Shown one piece after another: positions 7,301 through 11,057 of a DNA stretch of 11,057 nt. How positions within the stretch are numbered: the first letter of the stretch is position 1; each line of letters begins with the position of its first letter. The position numbers and the translations under genes were made by a program. The notes under the pieces are model-generated. The model made no database searches. It had not been told where the DNA came from and worked only from the letters and a program-made list of their open reading frames with translations. This stretch comes from Candidatus Saccharimonadia bacterium (GTDB lineage: Bacteria > Patescibacteriota > Saccharimonadia > Saccharimonadales > UBA4665), in contig JALQUD010000026.1 in the NCBI GenBank assembly GCA_023268595.1, forward strand, positions 1 to 11,057, read 5' to 3'.

Positions 7301-8148
7301 CGTCTGCAGGAGTAGTCGACTCTGTCAGTAGCGGTAATGTGACAACAACTACTCCGTATGACCTGATAGTCGGTATGGTCGTAGAGAGTGGTACTGCCAG
7401 CACCAACTCTCCGGGTACCGGCTTTACCTTAAGACAGTCATTACCGAATGCAAAAATTTACTCTATAGATAGGATACAGACGAGTCCAGGAACGGCGGCA
7501 GCCACCTATACGTTCGGAACTGCTAACCGTTATAATGCTCATGTCGCGGCCTTCAAGCCGGCATCCAGCGCATCCACTCCGGCGACGTACACATATCAGG
7601 CTCCGGCGTTGGCGGCGGGTACCAAGTATTACTGGCGGGCCTATGCGATTGACCCGGGTGGCTCGAATACCTGGAGTGCGGCCTCGCCGACCAGCAGCTT
7701 TACTACCCCTGGTCCACCGGCGGCACCGACCTTGAGTGGCCCAGCCGACGGGGCAATGAACATCAACTTGCTGCCGGACCTGCGGCCACGGGCCATTGAT
7801 CCCGATGGAGACAATATGCGATACAAGATTGAAATCTGTTCCAACAGCGACTGTTCGACGGTTCTGCGCACGGCCGATCAGACGGTTTCGCAGACCGGCT
7901 GGATTACCCAGAGCGGTAACTCGGCGACCACGTACGCCTCCGGCCAGGATGCTATATACCGGGTACAGGCTCCTGCGTTAACGGCTAACACGATGTACTA
8001 CTGGCGCGCTTATGCCATCGACCCGTCCGGTTCCAACACTTGGAGTCCGGCGTCGGATATCAGCGCCTTCACTACTGGCACGGGCGTTGACGGGGAACTG
8101 ATCACCGGTGGCACGACGATCACCGGTGGCACGCAGATTGGCAGATAA
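4351..8148 (+). CDS. Secreted DUF2341-LamG tandem protein with FN3-like domains
   Basis: This 1265-residue protein has a long Arg-rich N-terminus, a hydrophobic stretch (about 47-66, TVAGIMVLTVIAGTVI core) and a likely signal peptidase site after KASA (residue 73). Two units follow, each starting WWNN.WSYRRAITVDN: DUF2341 (about 74-182) plus LamG/concanavalin-like (183-415), then DUF2341 (426-530) plus LamG (532-765). The LamG parts show W.L-type openings, ADSTS, Y.NGV and DE.R.S...RS.DW endings. Two FN3-like domains follow, marked by YKIEIC....C and YYWRAYAIDP; the first is split by an inserted domain (about 850-1074). The tail repeats ITGGT. LamG folds commonly bind glycans or proteins; DUF2341 has no known activity. 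It is predicted exported, with no C-terminal anchor seen. The start is ambiguous: ATG 4399, behind AGGGGG, would shorten the signal peptide by 16 residues. The downstream gene converges 8 bp away. Confidence 0.9.
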   Translation: MRRSIRHAHQGRGRSAMAGRITRVAGAPVRGWRRFSQRHLATVRQRTVAGIMVLTVIAGTVIPLFATESKASAWWNNSWSYRRAITVDNTDSSSTLTNFPILVTLNTSNIDYSKTKAGGADLRFVNSDDTTALSYQIETWNSGGTSTVWVKIPSFTATQYTIYMYYGNAAATDAQAATSVWDTNYRGVWHLNQSGNGTVGEFADSTSNGNDGRGGGGSSGSTPSRVAGQMGYGNSFDNSNDYILVPYSSSLGITTDITTSGWVKRNTLTSSNDFDPIMTKGDTNQAIDYEFGICHIYSECSSNNNAIDFQAGNGSPSGVASTGSVSANTWNYLSVTRSGSTVRFYINGVLDRTTTMANSFSNNTGYNLLIGADDLGTNFGYFNGVLDELRLSNTARSTDWTRAEYLTGSNQMNTFASEQTQANIGWWNNGWSYRRAITVDNSASTSTLGNFTVRVSLTASNITYSATSPGGADIRFTDGTNTTPLSYEIEQWNPNGTSEIWVKVPSLVAGTNTIYMYYGNAGAVDNQTPKTAWGERYTTIQHMNDTPGPYTADSTSYGNKGNKASANAPTPDNSGKVAGAQYFAGSPAVSTIADQDVFSPTTNDMSVSAWVQVPVGAAAQGDGACGGTGAYFLGKGTTGQSEWMFENDNNTRLCFTMYQPGGSAYNSVSYATTINDGNYHFYEATMSYGGTLILYRDGVQVATSSTVSGAMANGTAPVTIGAVNGVYATAEIDEVRISRTVRSADWVKAEYNSANNTIASYGLEEAQNNTSGKPDAPVITPISSPASTTPVFKMVATDQTSPNYLRYKIEICTDADCTNVVRTVDQTASQSGWSGQDAQTNTAYVAGTGGAANIQFLQAAGFESPNPNVADTSVGVTFSNNVTANSLIVAMPRWGDAPNNTLTNCSDTAGNSYSTVNVQRNTGATMYTAVCYAVNTASGVKPTVSAGFTTTTGDTIYRSINAVEYSGVATSSPLDVAGMAQGTASAGVVDSVSSGNVTTTTPYDLIVGMVVESGTASTNSPGTGFTLRQSLPNAKIYSIDRIQTSPGTAAATYTFGTANRYNAHVAAFKPASSASTPATYTYQAPALAAGTKYYWRAYAIDPGGSNTWSAASPTSSFTTPGPPAAPTLSGPADGAMNINLLPDLRPRAIDPDGDNMRYKIEICSNSDCSTVLRTADQTVSQTGWITQSGNSATTYASGQDAIYRVQAPALTANTMYYWRAYAIDPSGSNTWSPASDISAFTTGTGVDGELITGGTTITGGTQIGR
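4384..4389 (+). promoter_or_regulatory. Possible ribosome binding site for an alternative start at 4399
   Basis: AGGGGG ends 9 bases before the in-frame ATG at 4399-4401. Starting there gives a signal peptide of about 57 residues, matching the ~56 residues of the next large gene. The ATG at 4351 has no Shine-Dalgarno sequence and would need a nearly leaderless mRNA from the TATACT box. The sequence alone does not settle the choice. Confidence 0.35.
4570..6651 (+). repeat. Tandem duplication of a DUF2341-LamG unit
   Basis: Unit 1 runs 4570-5625 and unit 2 from 5626 to about 6651. The WW-to-WW distance is 1056 bases (352 codons). Shared phrases include WWNN.WSYRRAITVDN, GGAD.RF, LSY.IE.WN..GTS..WVK.PS, TIYMYYGNA and the LamG ending RS.DW..AEY. 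The DUF2341 halves are closely alike while the LamG halves have diverged, consistent with an old duplication or selection for different ligands. Confidence 0.85.
6899..7572 (+). other. Low-GC domain inserted into the first FN3-like domain
   Basis: In the downstream FN3-like copy (7711-8085) the segment between the EIC....C motif and QAPAL..(N/G)T.YYWRAYAIDP is contiguous. In the first copy the matching point is interrupted by ~225 residues. The insert carries GVTFSNNVTANSLIV, CSDTAGNSYSTV, NAVEYSGVATSSPLDVAG, TTTTPYDLIVGMV and ends HVAAFKP, a domain pattern I know from many secreted bacterial proteins but cannot name reliably. G/C is 24 of 60 in 6961-7020 against 39 of 60 in 6661-6720 and 41 of 60 in 7681-7740. 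Asn uses AAT and AAC about equally, unlike the AAC-rich flanks. Confidence 0.75.
8101..8133 (+). repeat. 15-base direct repeat at the 3' end of the DUF2341-LamG gene
   Basis: ATCACCGGTGGCACG occurs at 8101-8115 and again at 8119-8133, giving the peptide ITGGTTITGGT just before the stop. It is short and may simply reflect a low-complexity tail. Confidence 0.7.
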
Positions 8149-8156
8149 CGTCTGGC

Positions 8157-8825
8157 CTATCTTGTGAAGTCGCGGACTATCGCGGCCAAAGTCGGCTGAT
8201 CAACGGAGGCGGTGGGACAGCTCATCAGTATCCAGGTGCCGTCGTTGGTGGCCAGGCTGGCCATCCTGGTCCGGCCATTGTCGATGGTACCCACGACCGC
8301 GGTGCCGTGGGCTGTCTTGATTTCCTGGCGACCGTCAATGGCGGCCTGGAAAGTCTGGATGACCGCGTCGGAAGCGGCTGGTTTAGGTTGCTGGTTGACG
8401 GTTATGTCTATGCTGCCAGCCATTGATCCATTGACGCCGTTGGTTATATGAAATGAGGTGATGCCGTTCCGGTCGCCCTGCGGTGCGGATATCGAGGCGG
8501 AATCGATTGATAATCCACTTGGAAGGCTAGCCGGATAATACAAGCCGTAGGCTACGGAAGCGGTCTGAGAGGAGTTAAATGGTGATGGCAGGGCAGGCTT
8601 GCCTAGCTCCGAGCCCTTAGCCAGGGTTACCGCGCTGATGGCGGTCACGCCGAGCACCAGGCCGTAGGTAATAAGAATCCTACGTTTAGTCCAGTATGCA
8701 CGGGACAACACCACAGCCGGCAAGCCCACGATTGATTTAGCTGATTTGGTGGGTCGGTTCTTGCTGGTAAGTGTCGTCCGTCTGACGAGTGGTGAAAGGT
8801 GTTTGTTTTTACGGGTGCTGGCCAT
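8157..8825 (-). CDS. Small single-pass membrane protein, INQQPKP family (copy 2)
   Basis: This 222-residue protein has a Lys/Arg-rich cytoplasmic N-terminus of about 49 residues, one membrane segment (about 50-69, ILITYGLVLGVTAISAVTLA) and a ~150-residue domain predicted outside. It matches the protein at 3585-4121 through SSQ near the start of the outer domain, Y..YPASLPSGL (96-105), VNQQPKP (143-149), a T.HGTAV segment and a final helix-like end. The basic tail is longer than in copy 1 and may contact nucleic acid or acidic lipid (inference). The function is unrecognised. It converges on the DUF2341-LamG gene with an 8 bp gap, repeating the arrangement of copy 1. The gene is GC-rich (38 of 60 in 8221-8280), in contrast to copy 1. 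The upstream minus strand has TATAAA (8845-8840) but no clear -35 and only a weak AGG as ribosome site. Confidence 0.85.
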   Translation of the reverse strand: MASTRKNKHLSPLVRRTTLTSKNRPTKSAKSIVGLPAVVLSRAYWTKRRILITYGLVLGVTAISAVTLAKGSELGKPALPSPFNSSQTASVAYGLYYPASLPSGLSIDSASISAPQGDRNGITSFHITNGVNGSMAGSIDITVNQQPKPAASDAVIQTFQAAIDGRQEIKTAHGTAVVGTIDNGRTRMASLATNDGTWILMSCPTASVDQPTLAAIVRDFTR

Positions 8826-8960
8826 GATTGTTATGCCTATTTATATGTCCATGATATCACGCCAGGCTTCAAAAAGGCATGTCGCACAATATTATTACCG
8901 ATCGCAGGTCACTGCCATTGAAACGGACATCGTGTTCCTGGGTATTCGTAAGCGTAATAT

Positions 8961-8990
8961 TTGTTGCAAAAGACGACAGCATGATATACT
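8961..8990 (+). promoter_or_regulatory. Promoter for the cohesin-like/FN3 surface protein gene
   Basis: TTGTTG (8961-8966) lies 18 bases upstream of TATACT (8985-8990), which is preceded by TG at 8982-8983, giving an extended -10 (TGnTATACT). Transcription would start near 8997, leaving a leader of about 40 bases. The remainder of 8826-9035 is AT-rich and shows no gene. Confidence 0.55.
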
Positions 8991-9021
8991 AAGCGCAAGC
9001 GTTAAATATACAAGGCTCAAG

Positions 9022-9027
9022 AAAAGG
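9022..9027 (+). promoter_or_regulatory. Ribosome binding site for the gene at 9036
   Basis: AAAAGG ends 8 bases before the ATG at 9036. It is a modest Shine-Dalgarno match and supports this start, which also gives a sensible signal peptide. Confidence 0.45.
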
Positions 9028-9035
9028 CATTGGGG

Positions 9036-11057
9036 ATGAAAACAGCGAAACAAAAACATCAAGCTCCCGGGACGCTTCACTCGTCGGGAACACAGACCGC
9101 CGGTAGGCGGCGATTAAGAAAGGCCGGCAAACTGCTGGCTATGGCCGGCATCCTACTGGGTGCTAGCTTTACGTATACGGGTGACCAGGTGGCGCAAGCC
9201 GCGGCCTGTCCTGCGGCTACGACCGACTTAGGTGTGGACACGCTGACCGTATCCGGAATCCCCACGGAAGGTCAGTACACTATCTGGACCCGTATGACGG
9301 CAGCGGATGCCGCTAACAATGCCATTAACCTTGAGATCGACGGTAAGGACTGTTACAGCGTCGGTGGTGGTTCTTTCGCTGCTACTACCTGGGCTAATGA
9401 CGCCTCCAACTGGGTCAACTATGCTAACGGTACGCCTTCAACCCCGGTTCGCGTCACGCTTGGCGCTGGTGACCACACCCTCAAATTCGTAGGAACCAAG
9501 TCTGGCGTCAGCGTCGACAAGGTCATCGTCACAGCCGACTCTACTTGTGCCCCGACTGGCACTGGCGACAACTGCCAGGCCGGCAACTCCACGGCTCCGA
9601 CCGTCAACTTGGTCGCACCGACCGCCAACCAGGAACTGGTCGGCAACGTCACACTGAAGGCGACTTCCAGCGATGCCGCTTCCAAGGTCACCTTCATGAT
9701 CGACGGTAAGATCATCGGCAGTGACGACAGTCAGCCATACGAACTGACCTGGAACTCGGCTTCGATCGCCAACGGTACGCACCTGATGACTGCCCAGGCT
9801 ACCAACGCCAACGGCACGACCGGAACAAGTACCCAGACTTCCGTGACTACCAACAACTTGACGGTCTGTTCCGGCAACCCGACGGTTCCAGCTAACCTGC
9901 GCATCAGCGGCGGCACCGGTACCAGCATCAACCTGGCATGGGATGCCAGCACTCCGGGCGCCAACTGTATCATCAGCGGATACGAAATTTACCGTAACGG
10001 TACCAAGGTGACGACCGTAGCGGGTAACGAGACGACATTCAGCGACACCGGCCTGACTCCGGGCGCGAACAATAGTTATACGGTAGCTGCCATCGACCTG
10101 ATGGACCACACATCCGGCCAATCGGCTGCCGTCAAGGGAACCACCAGCAACGACTCGCAGGCTCCGACCGTTCCGACCGACGTCAAATCATCGATGGTAA
10201 CTTCCAACAGTGTCGCACTGTCCTGGACCGCCAGCACCGACGACAACTCGGTCGCAAGCTACAACATCTACCGTGATGGCGCCAAAGTAGGCTCAAGCCC
10301 GTCCGCTTCCTACACTGACTCATCGGTATCACCGAACACTGAGTACTCATATGAAGTCGAAGCGGTTGACGGTGCCGGCAACGTATCCGCTAAGAGCGCA
10401 GCAGTCAAAGTCAAGACAATCGACGGTCCGGCCCAGACTGGTAACCGCATGTACATCGACCCGGCTAGCGGCACCTTCGCTCCAGGCTCAACCTTCACCA
10501 TAACGGTCAAGACTGACACCGGTAGCGACGCGGTCAACGCGGCACAGGGTGACCTGACGTACTCATCGAATCTGGAATGCGTGGCAGTCGACAAGTCGGC
10601 TGGCAGCACCGACTATACCATTGACGCCCAGTCCGACTGTGCCTCAGGCAAGGTAACCATCGCCCGTGGCGCCGCCACCGGCACCACCGTCAGCGGCGAC
10701 AAGGTGCTCGGCAAGGTGACCTTCAAGGTCCTGGCCGCCGGCACCGGCACCATTGGTGTCGAAAGCAGCTCCAGCGCACTGAGCGCCACTACTAACGCCG
10801 ATGTCCTGGTCAACCGTAACGGTGCCAGCTACAGCCTGGCCGTACCGACCACGCCTCCGCCAACACCGCCGGCAACCAACCCGCCAGCTCCGAACCCACC
10901 GGCACCAAGCCCGACGCCAACTCCGACTCCACGCCCGACCAACACCAGCAGCCCAAGCCGTGGTAGCTCCGGTACCAGCACCTTCACCGGTGGATCAGGC
11001 ACTACGACCACTATCGCGCCAGAAGGTAACTCGACCCCGGTCACGTTACCGAACGAT
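9036..11057 (+). CDS. Secreted CBM/Ig/FN3/cohesin-like surface protein (3' truncated by window)
   Basis: The frame is open from the ATG at 9036 to the last base, 674 codons with no stop. An Arg/Lys-rich n-region (RRRLRK at 24-29) and hydrophobic core (AMAGILLGASF) end at a signal peptidase site near AQAA (residues 53-56). Domains follow: CBM6/35-like (about 58-170; YTIWTRM, LEIDG, GDHTLKFVG, VDKVIVTAD); Ig-like (184-277; VTFMIDGKIIG); two FN3 (282-370 with GYEIYRNGTKV, 374-462 with SYNIYRDGAKV); a cohesin-like domain (467-603; MYIDPASGTFAPGSTFTITV, then LTYSSNLECVAVD, then GKVTFKVLAAGTGTI); and a Pro/Thr/Ser-rich linker. Such linkers usually precede a membrane anchor or wall-spanning end, which would lie beyond the window. 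The likely role is glycan binding and protein scaffolding at the surface (inference). No catalytic domain is visible. It is transcribed divergently from the small membrane gene at 8157-8825. Confidence 0.88.
   Translation, partial: MKTAKQKHQAPGTLHSSGTQTAGRRRLRKAGKLLAMAGILLGASFTYTGDQVAQAAACPAATTDLGVDTLTVSGIPTEGQYTIWTRMTAADAANNAINLEIDGKDCYSVGGGSFAATTWANDASNWVNYANGTPSTPVRVTLGAGDHTLKFVGTKSGVSVDKVIVTADSTCAPTGTGDNCQAGNSTAPTVNLVAPTANQELVGNVTLKATSSDAASKVTFMIDGKIIGSDDSQPYELTWNSASIANGTHLMTAQATNANGTTGTSTQTSVTTNNLTVCSGNPTVPANLRISGGTGTSINLAWDASTPGANCIISGYEIYRNGTKVTTVAGNETTFSDTGLTPGANNSYTVAAIDLMDHTSGQSAAVKGTTSNDSQAPTVPTDVKSSMVTSNSVALSWTASTDDNSVASYNIYRDGAKVGSSPSASYTDSSVSPNTEYSYEVEAVDGAGNVSAKSAAVKVKTIDGPAQTGNRMYIDPASGTFAPGSTFTITVKTDTGSDAVNAAQGDLTYSSNLECVAVDKSAGSTDYTIDAQSDCASGKVTIARGAATGTTVSGDKVLGKVTFKVLAAGTGTIGVESSSSALSATTNADVLVNRNGASYSLAVPTTPPPTPPATNPPAPNPPAPSPTPTPTPRPTNTSSPSRGSSGTSTFTGGSGTTTTIAPEGNSTPVTLPND
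10844..10941 (+). repeat. Proline/threonine-rich low-complexity linker
   Basis: About 33 codons alternate Pro with Thr, Ala, Asn and Ser (for example TTPPPTPPATNPPAPNPPAP), followed by a Ser/Gly/Thr-rich stretch to the window end. Such linkers typically hold domains away from the cell surface and are prone to length variation. Confidence 0.8.

Noticed and set aside
8746..9039. Possible 97-residue plus-strand gene across the 8826-9035 intergenic region
   Set aside because: It overlaps the N-terminal coding part of the minus-strand membrane gene and the promoter of the gene at 9036, and its translation has no convincing features.
9105..9122. Twin-arginine (Tat) motif in the signal peptide of the last gene (RRRLRK)
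   Set aside because: It only partly resembles the S/T-RR-x-F-L-K consensus, and Arg-rich n-regions occur in both large signal peptides. An ordinary Sec signal is the simpler reading.
9438..10121. Open frame of 227 codons on the minus strand opposite the cohesin-like gene
   Set aside because: The plus strand encodes clear Ig-like and FN3 domains here; the minus frame is an antisense shadow with no start signal.
1..11057. CRISPR array, tRNA, rRNA, insertion sequence or transposase
   Set aside because: No regularly spaced short repeats outside coding repeats, no tRNA-like cloverleaf, no rRNA sequence, and no transposase motifs or terminal inverted repeats were seen.

Overview
The window reads as chromosomal DNA from a Patescibacteria (Candidate Phyla Radiation) bacterium, most likely a Saccharibacteria (TM7)-like lineage. 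I infer this from the protein types: giant secreted beta-repeat fibres with phage-tail-like modules, DUF2341-LamG proteins with long arginine-rich signal peptides, a cohesin-like/FN3 surface protein, and small single-pass membrane proteins. No housekeeping or marker gene is present, so the taxonomic call is tentative. Stops are TAG, TGA, TAA and TAG, so nothing suggests recoded UGA.

Layout: (1) 2-3583 (+), the 3' part of a giant fibre/adhesin that runs in from upstream. It has a carbohydrate-binding-like domain, a two-copy ~190-residue repeat, phage-fibre-like spacers and a C-terminal knob like those on phage tail proteins. (2) 3585-4121 (-), a small single-pass membrane protein, tail-to-tail with the fibre and 1 bp away. 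(3) 4122-4350, a divergent intergenic region with promoter elements, a hairpin and a palindrome over a -10 box. (4) 4351-8148 (+), a secreted protein with two DUF2341-LamG units followed by two FN3-like domains, the first split by an inserted domain of low GC. (5) 8157-8825 (-), a paralogue of the first small membrane protein, again tail-to-tail with the large gene (8 bp gap). (6) 8826-9035, a divergent promoter region. (7) 9036 to the window end (+), the 5' part of another secreted multidomain protein (CBM-like, Ig-like, 2x FN3, cohesin-like, Pro/Thr-rich linker).

The most interesting pattern is a duplicated module: a large exported glycan-binding or adhesive protein followed by a convergent small membrane protein of one family, both carrying the motif [IV]NQQPKP. 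A third large gene begins a possible third module. No enzyme is visible. The locus looks like a surface-adhesion cassette, plausibly for attachment to a host cell or polymer (inference).

Composition is a mosaic. Most large-gene sequence is GC-rich with strongly biased codons (about 65% GC in sampled 60-base lines). The end of the first fibre plus the first small gene, and the inserted domain of the second large gene, drop to about 37-45% in sampled lines. This suggests separate acquisition of these pieces.
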